Assembly (NCBI RefSeq): GCF_016863495.1
Contig: NZ_BOOZ01000024.1
Coordinates: 62,001-126,000, forward strand
Direction: 5' to 3'
Source of the DNA: Micromonospora andamanensis
GTDB lineage: Bacteria; Actinomycetota; Actinomycetes; Mycobacteriales; Micromonosporaceae
DNA length: 64,000 bases
The position numbers and the translations under genes were made by a program. Under the pieces are notes generated by a model that was not told the origin of the DNA, searched no databases, and saw only the letters and a program-made list of their open reading frames with translations. This document shows, piece after piece, positions 47,092 to 56,044 of this stretch (positions are counted from its first letter, which is position 1; each line of letters begins with the position of its first letter).

Positions 47092-48339
47092 ATGACCCAG
47101 TCCCCCGCCGTGCGTACGCCCGACCGATCCGGTCCGGTCCGCCTCGGCGAGCGCGCCGCCCGTACCCTCGTCTCCGAGCTTGCCCGGATCAACGACCCGA
47201 AGGCCGCTCTGCTGGTCGGCGCGGCTCCGGAGTCCGCGGTGCTGACCGCGGCGATCGAAGCGATGCTGCCCGGCGACACCCTCACCGTGGTACCCGCCGA
47301 GCAGGTCAGCGCCACCACGCTGCGGGAGCACGTCAACGCCCAGGGCCGCTGGGTCGCCGAGCGGGTCCGGGTCGTGGACAGCCTCGCCGAGGCGGAGACC
47401 GCAGCGGTGGTCATCGCCGCCGAGGCGTTCACCGGCACCGCCGACGAGGCCCGGACCACCATCGGAGCCCTCACCAAGTACCTGGCCGACGGCGCGGTGC
47501 TGAGCGTCGCCACCCCCGTCGTCCGGACCGCCGGCGCCGCCGCCGAATTGGACCGGCAGGGCGCGCTGTACGGCGTCGGCAACGACCTGGTGCTGCGCAA
47601 CAACCCACCGGTACGCGTGTACCGGCTCCGCTTCACCCCGGCCGACGCGGCGGCGGCGGAGCAACTCGCTCCCGCTTACCGGCCGTCGAGTGTGCCGCTC
47701 AGCCGCGACATGCACATCGACTCAAACGGGGTCACCGCCGCCGGCATCGCCCTCGGGCTGGCCGCGCTGACCCGCCTGGCCCGACCGAAGTCGAAGCTCT
47801 GGCTGCTGCCCGCGCTGGCCGCCGCGCCGGTGGCTGCCTTCTTCCGGGACCCGGAGCGGGACGTGCCGGAGGACCCGTCGGCAGTGGTGGCCGCCGCCGA
47901 CGGGCAGGTGCTGTCGGTGCAGCGCCTCACCGACGAGCGTTTCGGCGACAGCGAGTTCCTGCGGATCGCGGTCTTCCTGTCGGTGCTCGACGTACACGTC
48001 AACCGGTCCCCGGTGGCCGGCAAGGTGGTCGACTACTTCGTCGCCGACGGCGGGTTCGTCAACGCGATGAAGCCGGACGCGGAGCACAACGTGGCCGCCT
48101 ACACGGTGCTGGACACCACGCACGGCACCGTGGTGGTGGCCCAGCGCACCGGCCTGATCGCCCGCCGGATCGTGCAGCGCGCGCCGATCGGCGCGTTGCT
48201 GGCCCGTGGTGAGCGGTTCGGGCTCATCCGCTTCGGTTCGCGTACCGACGTTTACCTGCCGGCGGACGCCGCGGAGCCGCTTGTCGGGCCGGGCGACAAG
48301 GTGATCGGTGGATCGAGTGTGATCGCCCGCTGGCGCTGA
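47092..48339 (+). CDS. psd: Phosphatidylserine decarboxylase with extra N-terminal domain
   Basis: The 415-residue protein has a C-terminal short-type decarboxylase (about 205-415) with FFRDPERDVPEDP, VFLSVLDVHVNRSP and the self-cleavage site IRFGSRTDVYLP, where Gly382-Ser383 would yield the pyruvoyl group. Residues 1-190 form an extra alpha/beta domain (AALLVGAAPESAVLTAA, then VVIAAEAF) that looks like a Rossmann methyltransferase fold without clear catalytic motifs. The enzyme makes phosphatidylethanolamine from the product of pssA, its convergent neighbour. Confidence 0.9.
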   Translation: MTQSPAVRTPDRSGPVRLGERAARTLVSELARINDPKAALLVGAAPESAVLTAAIEAMLPGDTLTVVPAEQVSATTLREHVNAQGRWVAERVRVVDSLAEAETAAVVIAAEAFTGTADEARTTIGALTKYLADGAVLSVATPVVRTAGAAAELDRQGALYGVGNDLVLRNNPPVRVYRLRFTPADAAAAEQLAPAYRPSSVPLSRDMHIDSNGVTAAGIALGLAALTRLARPKSKLWLLPALAAAPVAAFFRDPERDVPEDPSAVVAAADGQVLSVQRLTDERFGDSEFLRIAVFLSVLDVHVNRSPVAGKVVDYFVADGGFVNAMKPDAEHNVAAYTVLDTTHGTVVVAQRTGLIARRIVQRAPIGALLARGERFGLIRFGSRTDVYLPADAAEPLVGPGDKVIGGSSVIARWR

Positions 48340-48367
48340 GACCTGGCGGTACCGGCAGTCCAACTCG

Positions 48368-48400
48368 AAAGGGCGTCGCGGCCTGGCCGCGACGCCCTTT
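48368..48400. terminator. Bidirectional terminator between psd and pssA
   Basis: AAAGGGCGTCGCGGC (48368-48382) pairs with GCCGCGACGCCCTTT (48386-48400); the closing strand ends in CTTTTCG, giving a short U-run for psd. Confidence 0.75.
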
Positions 48401-48414
48401 TCGTGGTTTCCGGC

Positions 48415-49437
48415 TCAGACGATGGTGCGCCGCTGGCGCAGCCAGAGCACCGGGCCGCTGACCAGGTAACCGACCACGATCAACCCGAAGGTGAGCCGGA
48501 CGTCGATCAGGGCACCGATCACCGGAGCGAGCCAGACCCACGGCGGCAGCTTGACCAGGCGGGCGAGCTTCGCGTACGGGAAGCTGCTGACCATGGTGAA
48601 CGCGAGCAGGGCCACCCCGGCGATCTGCACCGCCCCCGGCACCGGCATGCCGATCACCACCATCAGGGCCAGCACGGCGGCGGCCATCGTGGTGGGTACG
48701 CCGGAGAAGAACCGCCCGTCGTTCGGCGAGACGTTGAACCGTGCCAGGCGGATGGCGGCGCAGGCGGCGACGAGCGCGGCGGCCACCGCGGCGGCGGCTG
48801 TCGGCGCGGAGCCGGCCAGCGACGCGTAGACCACCACGGGTGCGGCGAGCCCGAAGGAGCACATGTCGGCGAGCGAGTCCATCTGGGCGCCGAACGGGCT
48901 GGACACCCCGAGCTTGCGGGCCAGCGCGCCGTCCAGTCCGTCGAACGCGACGCAGGCGATCAGGAGGAACGCGGCCAGCCGCACCTCGCCCTGCATGGCG
49001 ACGAAGATCGCGTTGATGCCGAGCAGCAGGCTGGCCAGGGTGCAGGCGTTGACCAGGGCGAACTTCATCCGCCGGGCCGGAGTACGCTCACCCGGCAGCA
49101 GCGGAGCCGGTGTCGCTGTCGACTCCGGCAGCACCGTAGCCGGCGCGACGGGCGGGTTGACAGTCACCGGACCGACCAGCTGGCTGACCGGGGCGATCGT
49201 CTCCATCCCGGTGCGGTGGAACCGCTTGAGGCCGTACCGGCGACGCGGACGGTCCTGGTACCGGGGCTCGGGCAACAGGTCGGTCGCGCCGTGCAGTTCC
49301 GCACCTCGGCGGCCGACGCGGACCAGCAGGACCTGGCGGGCGAGGGTGCCACTGCGGCGCAGCGGGCCCGTCCAGCTTCGCCCTGCGGGACGCGGGCTGT
49401 CAGTAGTACGACGCCGGCGCCATGGGGCTCTCGGCAC
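48415..49437 (-). CDS. pssA: CDP-diacylglycerol-serine O-phosphatidyltransferase
   Basis: The enzyme has the CDP-alcohol phosphotransferase motif DGLDGALAR-x8-G-x3-D-x3-D and about six to eight membrane helices after MKFALVNACTLASLLLG. It makes phosphatidylserine, which psd then decarboxylates. GTG 49437 (340 residues) is preferred because GGAGG lies 4 nt upstream and the extension keeps GC-rich third positions through LLPEPRYQDRPRRRYGLKRF; ATG 49206 (263 residues) is the shorter alternative. The N-terminal tail is very Arg-rich. Confidence 0.88.
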   Translation of the reverse strand: MPRAPWRRRRTTDSPRPAGRSWTGPLRRSGTLARQVLLVRVGRRGAELHGATDLLPEPRYQDRPRRRYGLKRFHRTGMETIAPVSQLVGPVTVNPPVAPATVLPESTATPAPLLPGERTPARRMKFALVNACTLASLLLGINAIFVAMQGEVRLAAFLLIACVAFDGLDGALARKLGVSSPFGAQMDSLADMCSFGLAAPVVVYASLAGSAPTAAAAVAAALVAACAAIRLARFNVSPNDGRFFSGVPTTMAAAVLALMVVIGMPVPGAVQIAGVALLAFTMVSSFPYAKLARLVKLPPWVWLAPVIGALIDVRLTFGLIVVGYLVSGPVLWLRQRRTIV

Positions 49438-49702
49438 GTTTCCTCCATCACCGGATCGGCTTACCGCCGCGTGGGCGGGCGTCCGGCTGTCTCGTGCCGG
49501 ACCTTCCTGGCCCGGCAGCCGTTTTGCGGAGTACACCATCGCACAGGGGGTGGGGGAATGGCGATAGCTGCCGGCGGTACTTATATCTCCCTTAACCGCG
49601 CGAACCGCCGTCTTATTCCCATCCCGGACACCATCGCCCGTTTTCGACCCCTGCCCTGCCTCGACTGTACCGGAGGTCGTCCGTACCGGCTCGGTGGCGA
49701 GA

Positions 49703-50662
49703 TCAGCCAGCTCCGCCCACGATGGGCCACCTCGACGACCCAAGGGCCATCTCGGCGATCCCCGTCAACGAGAGATTCGGCAGCTCAGCCCGGGTGAACC
49801 AGGCAGCACGAGCAGTGGAACCGCCGGCCAGTTCGGTCACTGCCGGTTCGGTCGGCGCATCGACAGCCACCCGGTAGACGACCCGGACGCCGTGCCAGTC
49901 GATGGGATACCCCTCCGGCCCCAGGGCCGCCGGGTTGTGCAGGTTGTCGACCCCGATCAACTCGGTCACCCGGCCCAGCTGGCCCGATTCCTCGACCAGT
50001 TCCCGTAGCAGCGCGGTGACGGGCTGTTCACCGTGATCGGTGCCCCCGCCGGGCAGGTGCCACTGCCCCGCACCCGGATAGCCCTCGGCGATCAGGGTCA
50101 GCAACACCCGTTCGTCCGGATCGGTGACCACCCCGTACGCCCCGAAGCGCTGCCGGCGGCGCTCCGCACCGGCACGGGCGAACGGTTCCCGACGGCGCAG
50201 CGCACCGGCCGGCAGCGGAACCACAGGCAGGCCGAGAGCCTCGGCGGTGAACGGCAGCACCGGCAGCACCGCCGCCTGGTCCAGGGTCAGCCAACGGGCC
50301 AGATCGGTGCTGCCCCCGTGGTCCGCACGCAGCCCGCCGACCGGCGTCACCTCGAACAGCAGCCGATCGGTATGCAGCGCGACACCGAGGTCCGGGTACG
50401 GCACCACATCCGCGACGACCGCCAGCAGCCCGGCCACCTCGACGGTCAGCCCGGTCTCCTCGGTCACCTCACGGACCACCGCGTGCGCGGGATGTTCGGC
50501 GTGCTCCAGCCCGCCACCCGGCAGCGACCAGACGCCGGGGAAATCCGCGACCGCGGACCCCCGCACCAGCAGCACCCGCCCCTCGGCATCCCGCAGCACC
50601 CCGTAAGCCCCCACCCGTCGCACCCGCTCCACCACTCCCACCCGCTCCCGCCCCACCCTCAT
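49703..50662 (-). CDS. Double-NUDIX hydrolase A
   Basis: The 319-residue protein carries two NUDIX domains in tandem. Box 1 is G-GLEHA-E-HPAHAVV-REVTEETGL and box 2 is G-GTDHG-E-QPVTALL-RELVEESGQ; both keep the metal-binding Glu residues. Each is preceded by GAYGV and a WxLPGGG turn. The substrate is unknown. A closely related second copy lies just upstream on the same strand (50767-51705), with a palindromic repeat between the two genes. Confidence 0.85.
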   Translation of the reverse strand: MRVGRERVGVVERVRRVGAYGVLRDAEGRVLLVRGSAVADFPGVWSLPGGGLEHAEHPAHAVVREVTEETGLTVEVAGLLAVVADVVPYPDLGVALHTDRLLFEVTPVGGLRADHGGSTDLARWLTLDQAAVLPVLPFTAEALGLPVVPLPAGALRRREPFARAGAERRRQRFGAYGVVTDPDERVLLTLIAEGYPGAGQWHLPGGGTDHGEQPVTALLRELVEESGQLGRVTELIGVDNLHNPAALGPEGYPIDWHGVRVVYRVAVDAPTEPAVTELAGGSTARAAWFTRAELPNLSLTGIAEMALGSSRWPIVGGAG

Positions 50663-50679
50663 CCCGCCCCACCGTCGTT

Positions 50680-50744
50680 GCGTCGATCATGAAGTTATCG
50701 CCACGCGCCGTGGCGTGTCAGGGCAATAACTTCATGATCAACGC
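50680..50744. repeat. Long-armed palindromic repeat, copy 2
   Basis: The left arm (50680-50700, with core CGATCATGAAGTTAT) and right arm (50724-50744, with core ATAACTTCATGATCA) match at 19 of 21 positions, with a 23-nt loop that holds its own CACGC/GCGTG pairing. It is the closest relative of the repeat at 12378-12438 and lies 17 bp before the start of double-NUDIX gene A. Confidence 0.85.
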
Positions 50745-50766
50745 ACGCAGTGGCGGGGGTGGGGGG

Positions 50767-51705
50767 TCAGGTTAGGTGGGCGGCTTGGACGGCTTCGGCG
50801 GTGACCTCGGTGAGGCGGTCGGTGGGTAGGGCGCCCAGTTCCTCCCGGGCGAACCAGCGGGCCTCGCAGGTGGAACCGCCGACGTCGCCGACGGTGGGCG
50901 GGGCTGGTTGGTCCACCACCACCCGGTAGAAGGCACGCACCCCGTGCCAGTCGATCGGGTAGCCCTCCGGGCCGAGCGAGGCGGCGTCCCGGTGACTGGC
51001 CACCCCGAGCAGCTCGACGAGCCGCCCGGTCTGCCCGGTCTCCTCGACCAGTTCCCGGATCAGCGCCGCGCCCGGCTGCTCGCCGTAGTCGGTGCCGCCG
51101 CCGGGCAGGTGCCAGCAGCCCGCGCCCGGGTAGCCGTCGGAGACCCGGGTCAACAGCACCCGCCCCTCCGGGTCGGTGACCACTGCGTACGCGGCGAATC
51201 GCTGTGCCCGGTGCAGCCCGTCCGGGCCGGGCACCGCGTAGAAGGAGGGAAACTCCGGTGCCTCGTCGGGCACGATGTCGGCCGACGAAGCGGGCAGCCC
51301 GAGGGCCCGGGCGGTGAACGACCGCAGCGGCAACCGCGCCGCCTCGTCCCGGGTGAACCAGCGGGCCAGGTCGGTCGGCCGGTCGACCCGGTCGGTGAGC
51401 GAGCCGCCCCGGACCGACACCCGGTAGACCAATCGGTCGGTGTGGATGGTAATGCCCCGCTCGGGCAGCGCCCGCATGTCGGCGAGCACGTCGTGCAGGC
51501 CCGCGACGGACACCGACAGGCCGGTCTCGGCGGCGGTCTCGCGGACGACTGTGTGGTGTGGATCCTCGCCGTGGTCGACCGCCCCGCCGGGCAGGGACCA
51601 CGTGCCGGGGGTGCCGGAGCGCTCCGATGCGCGGACCAGCAGCACTCGGTCTACGGAATCAGTACAGACTGCGTATGCCGCGATCCTGCGCAGCGGCTCC
51701 AGCAT
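50767..51705 (-). CDS. Double-NUDIX hydrolase B
   Basis: The 312-residue protein is a paralogue of the neighbour at 49703, with the same tandem plan and the shared second-domain segment LGPEGYPIDWHGVR. Box 2 is intact (G-GTDYG-E-QPGAALI-RELVEETGQ). Box 1 reads G-AVDHG-E-DPHHTVV-RETAAETGL, so one metal-binding Glu of REUXEEXGU is replaced by Ala and the first site may be weak or dead. ATG 51705 is used; GTG 51714 in frame is possible. Confidence 0.85.
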   Translation of the reverse strand: MLEPLRRIAAYAVCTDSVDRVLLVRASERSGTPGTWSLPGGAVDHGEDPHHTVVRETAAETGLSVSVAGLHDVLADMRALPERGITIHTDRLVYRVSVRGGSLTDRVDRPTDLARWFTRDEAARLPLRSFTARALGLPASSADIVPDEAPEFPSFYAVPGPDGLHRAQRFAAYAVVTDPEGRVLLTRVSDGYPGAGCWHLPGGGTDYGEQPGAALIRELVEETGQTGRLVELLGVASHRDAASLGPEGYPIDWHGVRAFYRVVVDQPAPPTVGDVGGSTCEARWFAREELGALPTDRLTEVTAEAVQAAHLT

Positions 51706-51858
51706 GGTGGTCACGGGGCCAAATTCTCCCCGCCACCCGTTACCGACGCGGAAAAGAGTCGGATTCCTGACTGACCACTCGCCCCTGAGAGGCAGTTCAG
51801 GGTAGGGATCCGGGCGGTCACCGAGGTCGATACGCTCTGCGACGAGGACCGTGGAGAC

Positions 51859-52380
51859 ATGACCTCCACACCTCACGCTCCGTACCGTCAACTGCGCCGC
51901 CCGACCACCGACCGGATGATCGCCGGTGTGGCCAGCGGCCTCGGCCGCTACTTCGCCGTCGACCCCACGTTGATTCGCGTGGCCTTCGCCGTCGTCACGC
52001 TGGTGACCGGCGGGATCGCCGCCCTCGCGTACCCGATCATGTGGTTCCTGATGCCCGAGGAGCCGGCCGGCGCACCCGCCTGGCCGCACCCGGCGCCCGG
52101 CGCACCGCACGGCTCCGCCGCCCCGCCCGCCGCCACACCGCACCCCGCCTGGCCGTTCCCCGGGCCGACCGGTCCGGTGCCGCACGCCGGACCGCCGGCA
52201 CCCACCACCTGGCCGCCGGCAGCCACCCCGCCCGCGCCGGTCCCGCACCCCGACGTTCCGCCCGCGCGACCTGAACCGTCGGCACCCGCCGACACCGGAC
52301 CTGCACACCCGGACACCACGCCAGATGCCGGGACGACGCCGGAGCCGGAGCCGCGACCGGCGCCTCAGCCGCCAGCGTGA
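51859..52380 (+). CDS. Small PspC-domain membrane protein with Pro-rich tail
   Basis: The 173-residue protein has a PspC domain (about 10-72, QLRRPTTDRMIAGVASGLGRYFAVDPTLIRV by motif: IAGVASGLG, DPTLIRV), one to two helices (VVTLVTGGIAALAYPIMWFLM) and a long Pro/Ala/His-rich tail. PspC proteins take part in membrane-stress responses. It is the third PspC domain in this window. It is convergent with guaA, ending 25 bp from the guaA stop. Confidence 0.82.
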   Translation: MTSTPHAPYRQLRRPTTDRMIAGVASGLGRYFAVDPTLIRVAFAVVTLVTGGIAALAYPIMWFLMPEEPAGAPAWPHPAPGAPHGSAAPPAATPHPAWPFPGPTGPVPHAGPPAPTTWPPAATPPAPVPHPDVPPARPEPSAPADTGPAHPDTTPDAGTTPEPEPRPAPQPPA

Positions 52381-52405
52381 GGCGTCGCTCCGACGGGCAA
52401 CCGCG

Positions 52406-53962
52406 TCACTCCCACTCGATGGTGCCCGGTGGCTTGCTGGTGACGTCCAGCACCACCCGGTTGACCTCGGCCACCTCGTTTGTGATCCGGGTGGAGATCC
52501 GGGCGATCACGTCGTAGGGCAGGCGGGACCAGTCGGCGGTCATCGCGTCCTCGCTGGAGACCGGGCGCAGCACCACGGGATGCCCGTAGCTGCGCCCGTC
52601 ACCCTGCACACCGACGCTGCGCACGTCGGCCAGCAGCACCACCGGGAACTGCCAGACGTCCCGGTCGAGGCCGGCGGCGCTGAGCTCCTGGCGGGCGATG
52701 AAATCGGCCCGGCGGAGCACGTCCAGCCGCTCCTGGTCGACCGCCCCGATGATCCGGATGGCCAGGCCGGGGCCGGGGAACGGGTGTCGCCAGACCATCG
52801 CCTCGGGCAGCCCGAGCTGGAGGCCGAGCGTACGGACCTCGTCCTTGAACAGCGTGCGCAGCGGCTCGACCAGGGCGAACTTCAGGTCCTCGGGCAGGCC
52901 GCCGACGTTGTGATGGCTCTTGATGTTTGCGGTGCCGGTGCCGCCACCGGACTCGACCACGTCCGGGTAGAGGGTGCCCTGCACCAGGAACTCGACGTCG
53001 CCGTGGGAGGCGATCTCCCGGGCGGCGGCCTCGAAGACCCGGATGAACTCCCGGCCGATGATCTTTCGCTTCTGCTCCGGGTCGGTCACCCCGGCCAGCG
53101 CGCCGAGGAACCGGTCGGCCGCGTCGACCACCTTCAGCTTGATGCCGGTGGCCGCGACGTAGTCCTTCTCCACCTGCTCGGCCTCGCCCGCGCGCAGCAG
53201 GCCGTGGTCGACGAAGACGCAGGTCAACTGGTCGCCGACGGCCTTGTGCACGAGCGCAGCGGCGACCGCCGAGTCCACTCCACCGCTGAGGCCGCAGATG
53301 ACCTCCTTGTCGCCGACCTGCTCGCGGATCCGGGTCACCTGCTCGTCGATGATGTTCTCGGCCGTCCAGGTCGGCTCGATCCCGGCGATCTCGTAGAGGA
53401 AGCGGGTCAGCATCTCCTGCCCGTGCGCGGTGTGCCCCACCTCCGGGTGGAACTGCACGCCGGCCCGGCGGCCGGACAGGTCCTCGAACGCGGCCACCGG
53501 CGCACCTGCCGATTCGGCGGTCACCGTGAAGCCCTCGGGCGCCTCGGTCACGCAGTCTCCGTGACTCATCCACACCGGCAGGTCGGCCGGCAGGTCGCGG
53601 AGCAGTACGCCCGGGTCGAGCAGGCGGGGACGCAGCGGGGTGCCCCCGTACTCGCGACCGCCGGTGCGCGCCACAGTGCCGCCGAGGGAGCGGGCCATCG
53701 CCTGGAACCCGTAGCAGATGCCGAAGACCGGCACGCCCGCGGTGAACAACCCGTCGTCGACCTGCGGCGCACCCGGCTCGTAGACGCTGGCCGGGCCGCC
53801 GGACAGGATGATCGCTGCGGGGTTCCTGGCCAGCATCTCGGCCACGGGCATGGTGTGCGGGACGATCTCGGAGTAGACCTTCGCCTCCCGTACCCGGCGC
53901 GCGATCAGCTGGGCGTACTGGGCTCCGAAGTCGACCACGAGGACAGGACGCGGCAGGCTCAT
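52406..53962 (-). CDS. guaA: GMP synthase (glutamine-hydrolysing)
   Basis: The 518-residue enzyme has a class I glutamine amidotransferase domain (about 8-200; GICYGFQAMA with the catalytic Cys and QFHPEVGHT with the His), an ATP pyrophosphatase domain with the PP-loop LSGGVDSAV and the C-terminal GMP synthase dimerisation domain ending KPPGTIEWE. It aminates XMP, the product of GuaB encoded 8 kb away. ATG 53962 gives the usual length. A palindromic repeat lies upstream. Confidence 0.97.
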   Translation of the reverse strand: MSLPRPVLVVDFGAQYAQLIARRVREAKVYSEIVPHTMPVAEMLARNPAAIILSGGPASVYEPGAPQVDDGLFTAGVPVFGICYGFQAMARSLGGTVARTGGREYGGTPLRPRLLDPGVLLRDLPADLPVWMSHGDCVTEAPEGFTVTAESAGAPVAAFEDLSGRRAGVQFHPEVGHTAHGQEMLTRFLYEIAGIEPTWTAENIIDEQVTRIREQVGDKEVICGLSGGVDSAVAAALVHKAVGDQLTCVFVDHGLLRAGEAEQVEKDYVAATGIKLKVVDAADRFLGALAGVTDPEQKRKIIGREFIRVFEAAAREIASHGDVEFLVQGTLYPDVVESGGGTGTANIKSHHNVGGLPEDLKFALVEPLRTLFKDEVRTLGLQLGLPEAMVWRHPFPGPGLAIRIIGAVDQERLDVLRRADFIARQELSAAGLDRDVWQFPVVLLADVRSVGVQGDGRSYGHPVVLRPVSSEDAMTADWSRLPYDVIARISTRITNEVAEVNRVVLDVTSKPPGTIEWE

Positions 53963-54026
53963 AGCCGGCAATCCTACCCAGCGTGACCCTCGCCCCCGGT
54001 CGCCCCACCACCCCCGCCCCAGCGCA

Positions 54027-54102
54027 CGCTGATCATGCAGTTGTGGCACCTGGAAAGAGACGTTCAACCACTTTTGTCAGGTGCCACAACTGCATGATCG
54101 CG
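54027..54102. repeat. Long-armed palindromic repeat, copy 3 (variant)
   Basis: GATCATGCAGTTGTGGCACC (54031-54050) continues two more bases and pairs perfectly over 22 bp with 54078-54099, around a 25-nt loop. The start GATCATGCAGTTGT is the C variant of the GATCATGAAGTTRT core in copies 1 and 2. It lies 3 bp past the GMC oxidoreductase stop and 65 bp before the guaA start. Confidence 0.8.
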
Positions 54103-54105
54103 GGA

Positions 54106-55803
54106 TCAGGGGTGACGGAGGGCGGCGGGGGCGTGTGGGGGGACGGCGGGGTGGTGTGGGGGGACGGGGGGCAGGGGGCGGTAGGGGGAGCCGGGGGCGG
54201 GGCGGGGGTCGGGGTCGTTCTTGTTGGGCCAGAAAGACATGGCGCGTTCGGCCTGGGCGGTGATGGTGAGGGACGGGTTGACACCGAGGTTGGCGGAGAC
54301 GGCGGCACCGTCCACCACGTGCAGGCCGGGGTGGCCGTGGACGCGGTGGTAGGGGTCGATCACGCCGTCGGCCGGGGTGGCGCCGATCACCGCACCGCCC
54401 AGGATGTGCGCGGTCACCGGGATGTCGAACGGCTCGGTGAGCGCGCCGCCCGGCGTACCGTCGATCTCCTCGGCGAGCAGCCGGACCGCCTCGTTGCCGG
54501 CCGGGATCCAGGTCGGGTTGGGGGTGCCGTGGCCCGGCCCGGAGACCAGCCGGCGGCCGAGCGGCCCGCGTCGCAGCCGCAGGGTGATCGAGTTGTCCGC
54601 CGACTGCATGACCAGGGCGATCACCGTACGCTCCGACCAGTTCCGGACCGACAGCATCCGGGCAGCCAATCGTGGGTGACGGAGCAGCTGCCCGAACCAC
54701 CGGCGCAGCCGGTGCGGCCCGCCGTCGACGAGCAGCGACTGGAGCAGCCCCATCGCGTTCGAGCCCCGGCCGTAGCGGACCGGCTCGATGTGGGTCTGCG
54801 GATCGGGGTGGAACGAGCTGGTGATGGCCACCCCCTCGGTGAAGTCCACGCCACGCTCGCGGGCGCGCCGGTGCGGGACCGAGGCACCGAGGATCGCCTC
54901 CGAGTTGGTCCTGGTCAGTTCGCCGAGCCGGGACGATAGCCCGGGCAGGTCACCAGCTTCCCGCATCGCGTGCAGCAACCGCTGGGTGCCCAGCGCACCG
55001 GCGGCGAAGACCACCTGGTCGGCGTGGATCACCTGCCGGTCCCGGCGCAACCAGGCGCCGGTGCGCTCGGTGTGTACCTGGTACCCCCCGTCGACCGGCC
55101 GGACCGCGGTCACAGTGGTCAACGGATGCACCCGTACTCCGAGCCGCTCGGCCAGCCAGAGATAGTTCTTGACAAGCGTGTTCTTCGCCCCGATCCGGCA
55201 GCCGGTCATGCAGGCGCCGCAGTGGGTGCAGCCGGTACGCTCCGGGCCGGCCCCGCCGAAGTACGGGTCGGCGACCCGTTCCCCCGGCCGTCCGAGGTAC
55301 ACAGCGACCGGGGTGGCGTGGAAGGTGCGCCCCACCCCCATCCGCTCGGCGACCCGCCGCATCGCCCGGTCCGCCCCGGTGGCGACCGGGTACGTGGTCA
55401 CTCCCAGCATCCGTTTCGCCTGCTCGTAGTGGGGGGCCAGCTCGGCCCGCCAGTCGGTGAGGTGCCGCCACTGCGGGTCGTCGTAGAAGCCGTCAAGCGG
55501 TTCGTAGAGGGTGTTGGCGTAGACAAGCGAACCGCCGCCGACGCCGGCTCCGGACAACACCAGCACCCCGCCGCCGGCCCGCCGGTCGGCGGCCCGGAGC
55601 AGGGTGATCCGCTGGAGGCCGAAGCAACCCAGCCGCGGCGCCCACAGGAAGCGACGCAGTCGCCACGAGGTCTGCGGGAACTCGTCGTCGGCGAACCGCC
55701 GGCCCGCCTCCAGTACGCCCACCGAGTAGCCCTTCTCGGCCAGCCGCAACGCGGCGACGCTGCCGCCGAACCCCGACCCGATGACCACCACGTCGTACCG
55801 CAT
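54106..55803 (-). CDS. GMC oxidoreductase, cholesterol-oxidase (ChoD) like
   Basis: The 565-residue flavoenzyme has the FAD loop VVIGSGFGGSVAALRLAEKG, the GAGVGGGSLVYANT segment, a C-THC-GAC-MTGC cysteine cluster (about 193-203) followed by GAKNT, and the C-terminal DGAAVSANLGVNPSLTITA with the family active-site region. It resembles the M. tuberculosis ChoD-like protein (Rv3409c) found next to guaB3 and guaB2. The substrate is not certain; sterol oxidase activity has not been clear for several relatives. The last 35 residues are Pro/His-rich and not typical. Confidence 0.85.
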   Translation of the reverse strand: MRYDVVVIGSGFGGSVAALRLAEKGYSVGVLEAGRRFADDEFPQTSWRLRRFLWAPRLGCFGLQRITLLRAADRRAGGGVLVLSGAGVGGGSLVYANTLYEPLDGFYDDPQWRHLTDWRAELAPHYEQAKRMLGVTTYPVATGADRAMRRVAERMGVGRTFHATPVAVYLGRPGERVADPYFGGAGPERTGCTHCGACMTGCRIGAKNTLVKNYLWLAERLGVRVHPLTTVTAVRPVDGGYQVHTERTGAWLRRDRQVIHADQVVFAAGALGTQRLLHAMREAGDLPGLSSRLGELTRTNSEAILGASVPHRRARERGVDFTEGVAITSSFHPDPQTHIEPVRYGRGSNAMGLLQSLLVDGGPHRLRRWFGQLLRHPRLAARMLSVRNWSERTVIALVMQSADNSITLRLRRGPLGRRLVSGPGHGTPNPTWIPAGNEAVRLLAEEIDGTPGGALTEPFDIPVTAHILGGAVIGATPADGVIDPYHRVHGHPGLHVVDGAAVSANLGVNPSLTITAQAERAMSFWPNKNDPDPRPAPGSPYRPLPPVPPHHPAVPPHAPAALRHP

Positions 55804-56044
55804 GCCTGCATCATTACTCGCGAGTAGCTCTCGCGCCAGGACCTGAATCCGCGCGATCATGCTCGGCACCGCGTCAGTTTCGCCCGACCGGGACGCAACC
55901 ACGAGCCCGGCTCAGCGCGTTGGACCGGTAGACCCAGGGCGGGTGCCGAGGCTCTCCGTCGAGCCGAGGCGGAGTCGCCGGCAGAGTCGCAGGCGGATTC
56001 GCCGGCGGCCCGGGACTTCGACGGACGCCCTAAGGAAGCGGGGG

